Shown: positions 52,339-61,156, numbered from the stretch's first letter. The stretch is 64,000 bases of DNA from JACQFK01 sp041482015 (GCA_041482015.1 JBGPCZ010000006.1:1-64000), one strand, 5' to 3'. A program made the numbers and translations. The notes: generated by a model not told the origin, from the sequence alone.

Positions 52339-53616
52339 TCACTTCCCCAGCCGCATTTCGATCGACCGGAGGTGGCCCGGCAGGTTCTCGATCTTCGCCA
52401 GCGTCATCGCGGTCGGGGCGATTTTCTCGAGCCCTTCCTTCGACAGGTTCTGGTAGAAGACCTGGCGGACGAAGGTGTTGGCGGTCAAGCCGCCCCGACG
52501 GCACGCCTCCGCGTACGTTGGGAGGATTGCGTTGGGGCCGACCCCGTAGTCGCCGATCGCCACGGGCGAGTATTCTCCGAGGAAGACCGATCCGGCGCTC
52601 CTGATCTTCTTGAGAACTTCGACCGGCTGGCGCGTCGAAACGGCCAGGTGCTCCGCGCCGAACTCGTTGGCGAACGCCACGGCGTCTTCAAAGGAGTCCG
52701 CCACGAGCAGCGCCCCCGTGGTCGTCATCGACTTCCGGATGATCTCCGCCCGCTCGGCGGTCTTCGTCTGCGCCTCGAGTTCCGACGCGACCTCGCGCGC
52801 CTGCGCCTCGCTCGTCGTGACCAGCACGCAGCAGGTGTCCGGCGAGTGCTCGGCCTGGCCGATCAGCTCCGCGGCGATGAACCTCGCGGACGTCGTGCCG
52901 TCGGAGATCACGAGCAGCTCCGTCGGTCCCGCCAGGAAGTCGATCGCGACCTCGTCCTGGATGCGCTTCTTCGCCGCCGTCACGTAGGCGTTCCCCGGCC
53001 CCGCGATGATCTCGCAGCGCGGGATCGTCCTGGTTCCGTAGGCCATCGCAAAGATCGCCTGCGCGCCCCCGACCTTGAAGACGCGCTCGACCCCGCAGAC
53101 GAGCGCCGCGAAGAGGACGGCGTCGGGCACGGCGCCCTTCTCGGTCGGCGGGGTGCAGAGGATCATCTGCTTCACCCCGGCGACCGCCGCCGGGGCCGCG
53201 GCCATGACGACGCTCGACGGATAGACGGCCAGCCCGCCCGGCACGTAGAGTCCGGCCCGGTCGAAGGGGATGATCATCTTCCCGAGGCTCACCCCTTTGA
53301 GCGGCGAGAACTCGAACGATTTCTGCACGTCCATCTTGTGGTAGCGCACGACGCTGTCGTACATCGACCGGATCGCGGCTTGCACGGTCTGCGGCGTGTT
53401 CTTCTCGGCGGCGGCGATCTCTTCGCCCGAGACCTCGAGCTGGGCGAGGTCGGCCTTGTCGAACTTCTTCGTGAGCTTGCGGATGGTCCCGTCGCCGTCC
53501 TTGCGGAAGTCGGCGAGGATCTTCTCCACGGTGTCGGTGACATTCCCGGCGAGGCTGGCGCGGCGGTTCGCGTAGCGGGCGCGGGCCTCCGGGGTGAGGC
53601 GCGCGACCGGAATCAC
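52339..53616 (-). CDS. hisD: Histidinol dehydrogenase
   Basis: The 425-residue enzyme catalyses the last two steps of histidine synthesis. Zinc and catalytic sites are visible in GPGNAYVTAAKKRI, GPTELLVISDG, IGQAEHSPDT and EHLAVS, and a C-terminal GHLRS histidine. The motif usually written GDY-x2-G-x-NHVLPT reads GDYGVGPNAILPT here, so the conserved histidine is alanine. The GTG start overlaps the hisG stop (GTGA). Confidence 0.93.
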   Translation of the reverse strand: MIPVARLTPEARARYANRRASLAGNVTDTVEKILADFRKDGDGTIRKLTKKFDKADLAQLEVSGEEIAAAEKNTPQTVQAAIRSMYDSVVRYHKMDVQKSFEFSPLKGVSLGKMIIPFDRAGLYVPGGLAVYPSSVVMAAAPAAVAGVKQMILCTPPTEKGAVPDAVLFAALVCGVERVFKVGGAQAIFAMAYGTRTIPRCEIIAGPGNAYVTAAKKRIQDEVAIDFLAGPTELLVISDGTTSARFIAAELIGQAEHSPDTCCVLVTTSEAQAREVASELEAQTKTAERAEIIRKSMTTTGALLVADSFEDAVAFANEFGAEHLAVSTRQPVEVLKKIRSAGSVFLGEYSPVAIGDYGVGPNAILPTYAEACRRGGLTANTFVRQVFYQNLSKEGLEKIAPTAMTLAKIENLPGHLRSIEMRLGK

Positions 53617-54473
53617 GGGACCATCCTCTCGATGGGCAGGACGAGGATCCCGGTGGCGCCGGCCTTCTTCAACTTCGGCACGAGCGCGTTGATCGCGTCC
53701 TCGTCGACGACGGCGTGGACCGCGAGGAACTCCTTGTCGGCCGTGTCCAGGACGGTCGGGCTCTTGAGGCCGGGGATCAGCTTGACGATGCCGGCCACCT
53801 TGGAGCGCTCGATGTTGGCCATGAGGTAGCGTTTGCCGACGGCGTTCTCGACGCTGTCGATCGCGTGCGCCAGGTCATCGGCATCCTGCCGGACCTCCTT
53901 CGAGAGCGCCGATCCGGCGATGAAGATCGCCCACGATTCGAGGACCGTGTCCAGGAGGGCCAGGTGGTTCTGCTTGAGCGTCGATCCGGTCTGCGTCAGG
54001 TCGGTGATGAGATCGGCCACCCCGATCGACGGAGTGATCTCGGTCGCGCCGGAGACCGGCACGATCGTCACCTTCTTCTTCTTTTTCTCGAAGTACTGGC
54101 GCGTCAGGTTGGGGAACGCGGTCGCCACCCGCGCGTTCGGCGGGATCTTCTCGATCGAGGTGATGCCCGAGTGGTCGGGCGCCGCGACCACGAGCCGGCA
54201 CTGCCCGTACTTGAGGTCGAGGATCTTTTCAACCTTGCAGCCCGTCTCGTGGACGAGGTCGAGCCCGGTGATCCCCACGTCGGCGGCCCCGATTTCGACG
54301 AATTCGGGGATGTCGTCCGCCCGCGTGAAGAGGATCTGGTACTTCCCGCCGTTGGTCGTGGCGATCAGGGTCCGGTCGGTCGAGCGGGGGACGCGGATGC
54401 CGATGGCGCGGAGGAGATCGAGGGTCTCCTCCATGAGGCGGCCCTTGTTGGGAACGGCGATTTTCAGCGGCAT
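53613..54473 (-). CDS. hisG: ATP phosphoribosyltransferase, long form
   Basis: The 286-residue enzyme catalyses the first step of histidine synthesis. It has AVPNKGRLMEETLDLL, GAADVGITGLDLVHETG (in two stretches) and PRX-binding VTIVPVSGATEITP; the length includes the C-terminal ACT-like regulatory domain, so it should be feedback-inhibited by histidine. It leads the his operon. A TATAGT box is 11 nt before the ATG, too short a leader for an attenuator. Confidence 0.95.
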   Translation of the reverse strand: MPLKIAVPNKGRLMEETLDLLRAIGIRVPRSTDRTLIATTNGGKYQILFTRADDIPEFVEIGAADVGITGLDLVHETGCKVEKILDLKYGQCRLVVAAPDHSGITSIEKIPPNARVATAFPNLTRQYFEKKKKKVTIVPVSGATEITPSIGVADLITDLTQTGSTLKQNHLALLDTVLESWAIFIAGSALSKEVRQDADDLAHAIDSVENAVGKRYLMANIERSKVAGIVKLIPGLKSPTVLDTADKEFLAVHAVVDEDAINALVPKLKKAGATGILVLPIERMVP

Positions 54474-54484
54474 GGTCGCGAGGG

Positions 54485-54513
54485 ACTATAGCAAAGAGGC
54501 GCGATAAATCCAA
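54485..54513 (-). promoter_or_regulatory. Promoter of the his operon
   Basis: On the minus strand TTGGAT and TATAGT are separated by 17 nt. The -10 box ends 11 nt before the hisG ATG. The -35 lies within the dyad at 54503-54527. Confidence 0.5.
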
Positions 54514-54527
54514 CTGGTGGATTTATC
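54503..54527. promoter_or_regulatory. Operator-like dyad between the hisG and 5S promoters
   Basis: Perfect 10-bp arms GATAAATCCA/TGGATTTATC flank ACTGG. Overlapping it is a direct repeat of ATCCAACT, 54508-54515 and 54525-54532. It covers the hisG -35 and ends 6 bp before the 5S -35. Confidence 0.5.
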
Positions 54528-54533
54528 CAACTC

Positions 54534-54562
54534 TTGACAAAAGCCGCCCGGTTTCCTATAAA
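54534..54562 (+). promoter_or_regulatory. Promoter of the 5S rRNA gene
   Basis: TTGACA and TATAAA are separated by 17 nt, the best sigma-70 match in the window. The start point would fall at the 5' end of the 5S gene, 7 nt after the -10 box. Confidence 0.85.
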
Positions 54563-54569
54563 TCTCCCT

Positions 54570-54690
54570 GCCTGGTGACCCGATACCCAAGGGGCAACAC
54601 CCGTTCCCATTCCGACCACGGTCGTTAAGCCCTTGGGGCCAATGATACTGCTGGGAATTACATCGGCGGGAAAGTAGGTTGTTGCCAGGC
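54570..54690 (+). rRNA. rrf: 5S ribosomal RNA (unlinked)
   Basis: About 120 nt with a terminal stem formed by GCCTGGTGAC and GTTGCCAGGC, the CCATTCCGACCACGG segment corresponding to loop B/C of 5S, GTTAAGCCC, and a CGGCGGGAAAGTAGG part near the 3' end. It has its own promoter and terminator, and no 16S, 23S or tRNA next to it, so the rRNA genes are unlinked. Exact ends are approximate by a base or two. Confidence 0.92.
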
Positions 54691-54697
54691 TTATAAA

Positions 54698-54724
54698 GGG
54701 TCCTCCCGCGTGGAGGGCCCTTTT
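54698..54724 (+). terminator. Terminator of the 5S rRNA gene
   Basis: Arms GGGTCCTCC/GGAGGGCCC (one T-G pair) around CGCGT, followed by TTTTGTGTTTT. Confidence 0.88.
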
Positions 54725-54736
54725 GTGTTTTAAATC

Positions 54737-54773
54737 ACTGATAAGCGGAGTGCGCCGCAGCCCGCTTATCAGT
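54737..54773. repeat. Hairpin repeat, copy E3
   Basis: Arms ACTGATAAGCGG and CCGCTTATCAGT flank a GTGC-GCC-GCA centre. It follows the 5S terminator and is followed by TTTTTAGG, so it could also act as a second plus-strand terminator. The 65 nt to copy E4 contain no recognised feature. Confidence 0.75.
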
Positions 54774-54838
54774 TTTTAGGTCGCTCCGGAGCATCTCAGC
54801 CTCCGGAACGATCCTACAACGTTCTGGAAGGGCTTTAG

Positions 54839-54879
54839 CCACTGATAAGCCGAGTGCGGCGCACTCCGCTTATCAGTGG
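54839..54879. repeat. Hairpin repeat, copy E4, overlapping a stop codon
   Basis: Outer arms CCACTGATAAGC/GCTTATCAGTGG and inner arms GAGTGC/GCACTC close on a GGC loop. The right arm contains the last codon and the TGA stop of the PVC dehydrogenase gene (54873-54875), so the repeat contributes to that gene's end. Confidence 0.8.
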
Positions 54880-57800
54880 ATGAGGCGCAGCTCGCCCTGG
54901 GATCCGGGCTCGGGCGTGACCTCGCAGCGCAACGAGGCGATCGCCGGGTCGGCCTTCAGCGTGATGAGGTGGCGGCCCTTCGGGAGGTCCACGGTCGCGG
55001 GACCCGCGGCCCCGGTGATCCCGAGCTTGAATCGGCCCTCGTTCAGCACGTCGACCTCGAACGAAACCTCGGCCGACGTCCCGAAATCCTCCCTCGGCAG
55101 GTCGCCTGCAACGGTCCCGAACTTCGGGGCCTTGCGCCCGGCGGCGTCCGCCACGAGCCAGCGCCGCACGAGCGGGCGGTCCGGGAGCCGGAACGGGCCG
55201 GGCTTCCCGAGGTCACCTAGGAAGCGGATCAGGTCGCGCAACTCCGCGCGCGTCAGGCCGTTCGCCAGCCCTTCCGGCATCACCGACCCGATCTCCTTCC
55301 GCGCCTTGATGTCGGCGATCGCGATCCGGATCGGCTGCTCCTGGTTGGGATCGCGAAGGATCAGCGTCTGCTTGTCCTCGTTCACCTTGAAGCCCTGGAC
55401 GATCAGATCGCCCTTCGTGATCACCGCCGTCGAGCTGTAGCCCTCTTTCACCTGCCGGTTCGGCCAGAGTACGGACTCGACGATCAGATCGACAGGGAGC
55501 CCGGTCCCCACCGCGCTCACATCCGGTCCGACCTTCCCGCCCGCCCCGCCGATCGCGTGGCACGAGAGGCAGTTGGTCACGGTGCCACGGAAGACCTTCT
55601 CGCCGCGCGCCGGGTCGCCCTCCTTCAGCGCCTCCTCGCCGAGCGCCTTGACGAATTCGACGCTGTACGCCGGCGCCGCGCTCGTGATCCCCGCCGCCTT
55701 GCTCAGCACCGCGCGGAGCGGCTCATCCTGCCGTCCTGCCGAGCTCATCGCGCGGAGGCCGAGCTTCGCGGTGTCTGCCGCAACCTTTGCGCTTCCGAGC
55801 GCCGCGGCCAGCGCCTCCGCCCCGCCCTGCCGCGAGAGGAACGCCGTGATCAGCGGTTCAGGATCCTCTTTCCCTTCGGCGAGGGAGGCTGCGGCCGCCG
55901 AGGAGCTGCCCTCCGCGTCCAGGCGCAGGAGAGCGATGATCGCGCCGGGAGATCCCGCGCGCGCTTTCCCGCCCAGGAACGCGACCGAAGAGCGGCCACC
56001 GAGATCCGCGAGCGCCTCGAAGGCATCCGCCTCCTCGAGCGCCCCGCGCATCGCCTCGACCTTCCAGAGTCCCGCCAGCACGGCGGCCTTCGGCTTCAGC
56101 GGTCCTTGGAACCACAGCCGGAGCGACTCGGTCCAATCCCCGGACGGAACCACCCGTCTCAGCCGGAAACTCCCGGCGGCCTCGTCGAGGATCTGCGGCG
56201 ACTCGGGACGGGCGGGATCGATCTCTTTCAGCACCCGCGCCAGGTCGTCCGGACCTCCCGTCGCGGCGAGGAGGATGCGCGCGTTGGCCTGGACCTCGGG
56301 GGTCAGGTCGCTTCGCCGGAGGAGCGCCAGCAGGCTCTGTACGACATCGCCGGTGCCGTCGGCCTTGAGCACGAACTGCACCCGCTCCGCCTTGTTGCCG
56401 AACGCGAGCTTCCCCGCGTCGAAGGCCGGCTTCCAATGCGGCTTGAGCGCGTGGACCGCCTGCGTCAGCGCGTAGACGATAAAGCGGTCCATCGGCCGGT
56501 CGGCGGCGATCGCCGCAACCTCGACCGCCCTCGCATCGGGGACGTACGAGGCCGCGACCACCGCCTCGAGCCGCACGCGGGGATGCTCGTCCGCCGCGCT
56601 CGCGGCGAGCAGGTCGAGCGCGTCCGGCAGCCGGTCGTGCCACCGCGTGATGGCACCCGTCGCGTAGGCCCGGATCCGCGGTTCCTTCGAACGCAGCATC
56701 CTCTTCAAAAGGGCGGGCTCCACCACGTCGAGCGATTCGTAGACGCCGAGCGCGTCGATGATCAGACGGTCCTCCGCACCGATCCCGGCGGCCCACGGCC
56801 CGAGCGCCCCGACGACGTCCTTTGAATCCGCGAGCAGCCGGCGCGCCTGGTATCGGGTCCACCGCTCCGGCGAGCGCAGCTGTTCCAGCAGCTCGGGCAC
56901 CGACATCGCCGAGAGGTTCGGCGGCTTCACCGGCGCGCGACCCTTCGCCGTGATGCGCCAGATCCGCCCGTGGGACTTGTCCCGGTCGGGGTGGCGGAAG
57001 GAGGCCTGGTAGTGGCCGATGATCGGGTTGTACCAGTCCGCGACGTAGATCGCGCCGTCGGGTCCGATGCGGACGTCGACGGGCCGGAAGCTGGAGTGGC
57101 TTGAGACGATGAGCGCGGGAAGATCTTTCGCCCGGAACCCCGCGCCGTCTTCGAGCACCCGGAACCACGTGACCGCGTTGTTCAGGAACGCGCCGCCCAC
57201 CATCACGCCCTGGAGGTCCTCGGGCCACGCGGCGCCGCCCAGCACGTCGACGCCCGCGATCTTGATCGTCTTGTCCCAGATCTGGGCGTACTGGAGGAAG
57301 TGCGTCGTCCGGATCATCGTGGGCAGCGCGTAGTAGATGCCCTGCCCGTTCCCCGCGACCACGATCGGCTGGCCCCAGTCGTCGAACGCGATCCCATAGG
57401 GGTTCTGCGGGCCCATGTCGTAGCCGAGGAACGGGTCGAGGCGGAGATCGCGATCGCGGAGGCGCCAGATTCCGGCCTTCTCGAGTTTCTCGACGCCCCA
57501 CGGCGTCTCGACGCGCGCCGTTGCGTGCAGCCCCTGGCAGAACATCATCTCCCCGCGCGGGCCCCAGACGAACGAGTTGATGTTCTGGTGCGAGTCCCCC
57601 GTGAAGAATCCTTTGAGCAGGACGCTCTTCTCCGGCGCGCGGCCTTCGCTCCCGCTGTCCTTGAAGTGCAGCAGCTCGCCGCCGCTCCCGACGAGGACGC
57701 CGCCGCGGCCGATCTCGAGGCCCATCGGGGTGCTCAGGCCCTTGACGAAGACCCGAGACTTCTCCGCTCGGCCGTTTCCCTCGAGGACGACGATGCTGTC

Positions 57801-58028
57801 CTCCGCCTCTTCGCCCGGCCGGAGCTGCGGATAGGAGGGCCCGCAGGTCACCCACAGCCGGCCCAGCGGGTCCCAGCGGATCTGGAGCGGCTTCACGATG
57901 CCGTCCTTCTCCGACGCGAAGAGGTTGACCTCGAAGCCGTCGGCGACCTTGAACGACCGGAGCTCCGTCTCCGGATCGTCGCGATCCTGCATTGCCATCA
58001 ACGCGGTCAACGCGAGAAGCGCCGTCAC
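54873..58028 (-). CDS. PVC-type membrane-bound dehydrogenase with HEAT repeats and c-type heme
   Basis: This 1051-residue protein starts with GTG overlapping the stop of the SGNH gene (GTGA). An N-terminal signal segment leads to a propeller (about 10-370: GFEVNLFASEKDG, GRLWVTCG, NPYGIAFDDWGQ). Next come HEAT-like repeats (about 370-760) and a cytochrome c domain with CLSCH at 820-824. The C-terminal 130 residues are beta-rich. It matches the PVC putative membrane-bound dehydrogenase family and probably oxidises a carbohydrate-like substrate, passing electrons to the heme. Its last codon lies in hairpin repeat E4. Confidence 0.88.
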   Translation of the reverse strand: MTALLALTALMAMQDRDDPETELRSFKVADGFEVNLFASEKDGIVKPLQIRWDPLGRLWVTCGPSYPQLRPGEEAEDSIVVLEGNGRAEKSRVFVKGLSTPMGLEIGRGGVLVGSGGELLHFKDSGSEGRAPEKSVLLKGFFTGDSHQNINSFVWGPRGEMMFCQGLHATARVETPWGVEKLEKAGIWRLRDRDLRLDPFLGYDMGPQNPYGIAFDDWGQPIVVAGNGQGIYYALPTMIRTTHFLQYAQIWDKTIKIAGVDVLGGAAWPEDLQGVMVGGAFLNNAVTWFRVLEDGAGFRAKDLPALIVSSHSSFRPVDVRIGPDGAIYVADWYNPIIGHYQASFRHPDRDKSHGRIWRITAKGRAPVKPPNLSAMSVPELLEQLRSPERWTRYQARRLLADSKDVVGALGPWAAGIGAEDRLIIDALGVYESLDVVEPALLKRMLRSKEPRIRAYATGAITRWHDRLPDALDLLAASAADEHPRVRLEAVVAASYVPDARAVEVAAIAADRPMDRFIVYALTQAVHALKPHWKPAFDAGKLAFGNKAERVQFVLKADGTGDVVQSLLALLRRSDLTPEVQANARILLAATGGPDDLARVLKEIDPARPESPQILDEAAGSFRLRRVVPSGDWTESLRLWFQGPLKPKAAVLAGLWKVEAMRGALEEADAFEALADLGGRSSVAFLGGKARAGSPGAIIALLRLDAEGSSSAAAASLAEGKEDPEPLITAFLSRQGGAEALAAALGSAKVAADTAKLGLRAMSSAGRQDEPLRAVLSKAAGITSAAPAYSVEFVKALGEEALKEGDPARGEKVFRGTVTNCLSCHAIGGAGGKVGPDVSAVGTGLPVDLIVESVLWPNRQVKEGYSSTAVITKGDLIVQGFKVNEDKQTLILRDPNQEQPIRIAIADIKARKEIGSVMPEGLANGLTRAELRDLIRFLGDLGKPGPFRLPDRPLVRRWLVADAAGRKAPKFGTVAGDLPREDFGTSAEVSFEVDVLNEGRFKLGITGAAGPATVDLPKGRHLITLKADPAIASLRCEVTPEPGSQGELRLIH

Positions 58029-59521
58029 TTGGCCCCCCGCAACAGGAGTTTGTGGATGTCCTCGTCGTCGCGGCGCACTTCGGCCAGCCGCTGCTGCATC
58101 TCGACCGGAAACCAGCGCACGCGACGGTCGACGTGATCGCGGCTGCTGGGCTGTTCGATCCGGTCGCCGTTCAGAAAGGCCCAGTTCGAGGGCCTCCAGC
58201 TGTCGAGCCACTCCCGGTTCTTCTTCCGGACCGCCGCGAGCAGCTCGCCGGACGGCTCTCTCGGGGCGATCCCAAGATGGCGGGCGACCTCCTTGGCAAC
58301 TTCGGCCTGCCCGGCCTCGGAAAGGTGCATCCCGTCGCGTGTCACCCGGTCCTTCCACGTCGCCGAAAAGAGATCCACAAAGAGGAGATTCCGCTTCGCC
58401 GCGAGCTGTTTCATCGCGGCCACGTAGAGCCGGAGATCGTCGTTCCGCCGGGAGAGGTCCGGCAGAGGCGGGGTCGGCTTCTCGTAGGCGACCGGGGAGA
58501 CGATGACGATCCTCTTCGTCGACTCGGAGAATTCGCCGAGCAGCCGGTCGTAGGCCGTTTGGAAACGGTCAAGGCCGGGCTTCCCCTCCAGTGCCTCCAG
58601 GGCGCCGAACTGGGCGAAGACCACGCCCGCCCCGACGCGCGCCAGCTGGTCGCGCCAAGGTCCGAAGTTGAGCGGCCGCGGCTGCTCGTAGACCGTGTCC
58701 CCTTCCCACGCCATGCTTCGAAAGAGGATGCGTTTCGGTCCCTGCGACGCCGAGAGGATCGATTCGAAATGACCCGTCGCCTGCTGGGCGAGCACGTCCT
58801 CGCCCCCCGTGAAGACCACGACATCGTACGGATCCAGGCTGAAGCCGCCCTGGAACGCGGTCCGACCCTTCGCCCAGGGGCGGATCCAGGGCATTCCATC
58901 GTCGCTCACGCCTTCGAGAGCCCGCGAATCGAGGTTGTGTCCATAGAGGCGGAGGTCGTCGACGAGAGTGCAGGCGAACGACTTCTCGTCCGGTCCCCGG
59001 CCGATGAGGAGCGCCGCCCCCTTGGGATCGAGATCGCCGGGGCGGACGTCGCCCGTCGCCGAGGTCTCGCCGTTCACGATGATCACGCTCTGCTTTCCCT
59101 GGATGGCCCGATGAACGCCCACGGCCACGTGGAACCAGTGGTGGGCGGACAGCCGCTTGGGCTCCGTCTGGAGCGAGTCCCCGGTGGAGGCCTGGAACCG
59201 CAGCGATCCGTCGCGGTTCATGACGAGTGACCAGGCGTTCCCGCGCGCGACGAGGACCGCGTCGCGCATCTCAATCGGGCAGATCCAAAGGCAGACCGTG
59301 AAGTCCGCACCCCCCGCTCCCAGCGCCGCCGGCGGGTCGACCTGGACGAAGGCATCGATGCCGTTGAGGACCAGCATCTGGCCCGATGTGCCGACCGGGG
59401 AATCCACAAAGGAGACGCGCCCGCTGGCCTTGCCGCCGGGCTCCGCGTCGCCGTCGAACTTCCACCGCGCCACGGGCGCATCCTGCACGAGCAGGGCCGC
59501 GAGGAGGAGCAACGCGGGCAT
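58025..59521 (-). CDS. Exported LamG/SGNH-hydrolase-like protein
   Basis: The 498-residue protein has a signal peptide (1-14), a LamG/concanavalin-type lectin domain (about 15-205: GGADFTVCLWICP, HHWFHVAVGVH), and an SGNH-hydrolase-like domain (about 225-425). The latter ends in the catalytic-type DGMHLSEAG. The first SGNH block, normally GDS, reads GGED, so catalytic activity is in doubt. Such fusions are common next to PVC dehydrogenases, suggesting joint handling of polysaccharide. It is coupled to the downstream gene by GTGA overlap. Confidence 0.82.
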   Translation of the reverse strand: MPALLLLAALLVQDAPVARWKFDGDAEPGGKASGRVSFVDSPVGTSGQMLVLNGIDAFVQVDPPAALGAGGADFTVCLWICPIEMRDAVLVARGNAWSLVMNRDGSLRFQASTGDSLQTEPKRLSAHHWFHVAVGVHRAIQGKQSVIIVNGETSATGDVRPGDLDPKGAALLIGRGPDEKSFACTLVDDLRLYGHNLDSRALEGVSDDGMPWIRPWAKGRTAFQGGFSLDPYDVVVFTGGEDVLAQQATGHFESILSASQGPKRILFRSMAWEGDTVYEQPRPLNFGPWRDQLARVGAGVVFAQFGALEALEGKPGLDRFQTAYDRLLGEFSESTKRIVIVSPVAYEKPTPPLPDLSRRNDDLRLYVAAMKQLAAKRNLLFVDLFSATWKDRVTRDGMHLSEAGQAEVAKEVARHLGIAPREPSGELLAAVRKKNREWLDSWRPSNWAFLNGDRIEQPSSRDHVDRRVRWFPVEMQQRLAEVRRDDEDIHKLLLRGAK

Positions 59522-59524
59522 GGA

Positions 59525-61156
59525 TCAGTCCTTGACCAGCGGCTGCTCGTCGCTGTCGTCGGTGATGCCGGAGACGGGGGTCGCGTCGGGCGGCGCGGGG
59601 CGCGTCTCACCGGGCTGGGTGGCCTCCGCGGGGTTGGTCGACTCGGCCCGCGTCCCCGACGGCGAGATCGCGATCCCGCTCGTCTCCTCGAGGGGCGACG
59701 GCGAAAGCTGCGCGGAGTCGGGGTGGCGGAGCGAGACGTACGAGAGCGTGCCGAGCGTCGAGAAGAGCGAAACCGGGAGCGTCAACCCGAGTCCGAACGC
59801 GATCCCCTCGTAGATGGTGACGAGCCGACGGAAATTGTTCCACGCATCGGCAATTTTGGACCCGGATTCCGGCCGGCCGAAGATCCACTCCGGAAGGGCG
59901 ATGGCACAGGCGGCCAGGCCCAGGGTGACGAACGAAATCACCCCGACGGCGACGGTGATGATCAGCCAGTGGAGCACGACCCGTCCCCACTGCCGGCGCA
60001 CCAGGTTCCACGCGCCGTTGACCGAGCGGGTCACGCGCTGCCCCTCGATCGCGGCCGCCGCGGGCACGTACAACGAGGCGAGCTGGTAGAGGAGCGCCCC
60101 CGCCATGGCGAGGAAGGCGAAGGCCATCGGGAGGAAATAGGCGATCCGGAGGAAGGAAGCCCCGCCCGAGCCGTTGTTCCGCACCCACTTGAACCCGTAC
60201 AGGACCGCCACCGAGAACAGCGTCGGCGCGATCGCGATCGCGGGATAGACCGCCGAGAGCACGATATTCGATTTGGCGAAATGGAAGACCTCGGGCAGGC
60301 TGTACTCCTGGCCCTCCAGCTGCCGGCGGGTGACGTAGGCGAGCGCGGTCCAGATGAACGCGAACCCGAAGATCCAGAGGACGGCCGACACGATCGCCAT
60401 GGCCCACTCGCGCGGGTTCTCGCGCTCCCCGCTCAGGGCCCAAAGAAGTCCCGACAGGACCCCGAGGGGCGCAACGCCTGCGGCCGAGAGCAGCAGCTTC
60501 TTCGGATCGAACGCAAAGGAGGCGCAGCGGAGCATGTCCACCGGGCCGAGGTACTTCCCCACCATCGGCTCCAGGACCGGCTCCGGAGGCGCGGCGGGCT
60601 TCGGGACCGGGCGCGTCCGGCGGTCGCGCAGCTTCGGCTTCTCCTCGACCGGCGGCGGCTTCGTCTCCTCCTTCGAAACGTCGGGCGGCTTGGTCTCTTC
60701 CTTCGTCTCGGTCTTGAGCGCCTCGGGCGGCTTGGTTTCGGACTTGGCCGCCTCAACGCGCGAAGTCACGGCCGGCTTCGTCGTTGCGGGCGCGGGCTTC
60801 TTCTCGGCGGGCGGAGGCGCCGTGACCGGCATGCGCGCCGTCATCGGGCGGAGCGTCCGGGCGGTCGGGGCCGGCGGCGGGGCTTTCGCGGGTGCGGGCG
60901 GCGGAGGCGGCGTCGGATCCTCTTCCTTTTTTGCCGCTTCGCGCATCGGCGCGAAGCGCCGCGGCTCGGTGAAGTACTCGAGGAGCTCGGGCATCTCGTT
61001 GGCGGCGCGCCACGGCTCGCCCAGCTTCTTGACCAGGTCCGTGGGCCGGAGCTGCCCGCCCTTCACGAGGACCAGCACCTCCTCGAAGCGCATGACCTCG
61101 TTGTGCCCGGGAAGCCCGAGCATCCACTGCTTGGGCGATGCGGTCGGCGGAGCCAT
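59525..61156 (-). CDS. GYF-like domain membrane protein
   Basis: The 543-residue protein opens with a GYF-like domain at about 15-65 (EVMRFEEVLVLVKGGQLRPTDLV, EPWRAANEMPEL), common in PVC membrane proteins. A Pro/Lys-rich linker (about 75-195) follows, then six or so membrane helices (about 215-490, including FLPMAFAFLAMAGALLYQLA) and a short acidic tail. Function is unknown. The SGNH gene starts 3 nt after its stop. Confidence 0.8.
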   Translation of the reverse strand: MAPPTASPKQWMLGLPGHNEVMRFEEVLVLVKGGQLRPTDLVKKLGEPWRAANEMPELLEYFTEPRRFAPMREAAKKEEDPTPPPPPAPAKAPPPAPTARTLRPMTARMPVTAPPPAEKKPAPATTKPAVTSRVEAAKSETKPPEALKTETKEETKPPDVSKEETKPPPVEEKPKLRDRRTRPVPKPAAPPEPVLEPMVGKYLGPVDMLRCASFAFDPKKLLLSAAGVAPLGVLSGLLWALSGERENPREWAMAIVSAVLWIFGFAFIWTALAYVTRRQLEGQEYSLPEVFHFAKSNIVLSAVYPAIAIAPTLFSVAVLYGFKWVRNNGSGGASFLRIAYFLPMAFAFLAMAGALLYQLASLYVPAAAAIEGQRVTRSVNGAWNLVRRQWGRVVLHWLIITVAVGVISFVTLGLAACAIALPEWIFGRPESGSKIADAWNNFRRLVTIYEGIAFGLGLTLPVSLFSTLGTLSYVSLRHPDSAQLSPSPLEETSGIAISPSGTRAESTNPAEATQPGETRPAPPDATPVSGITDDSDEQPLVKD

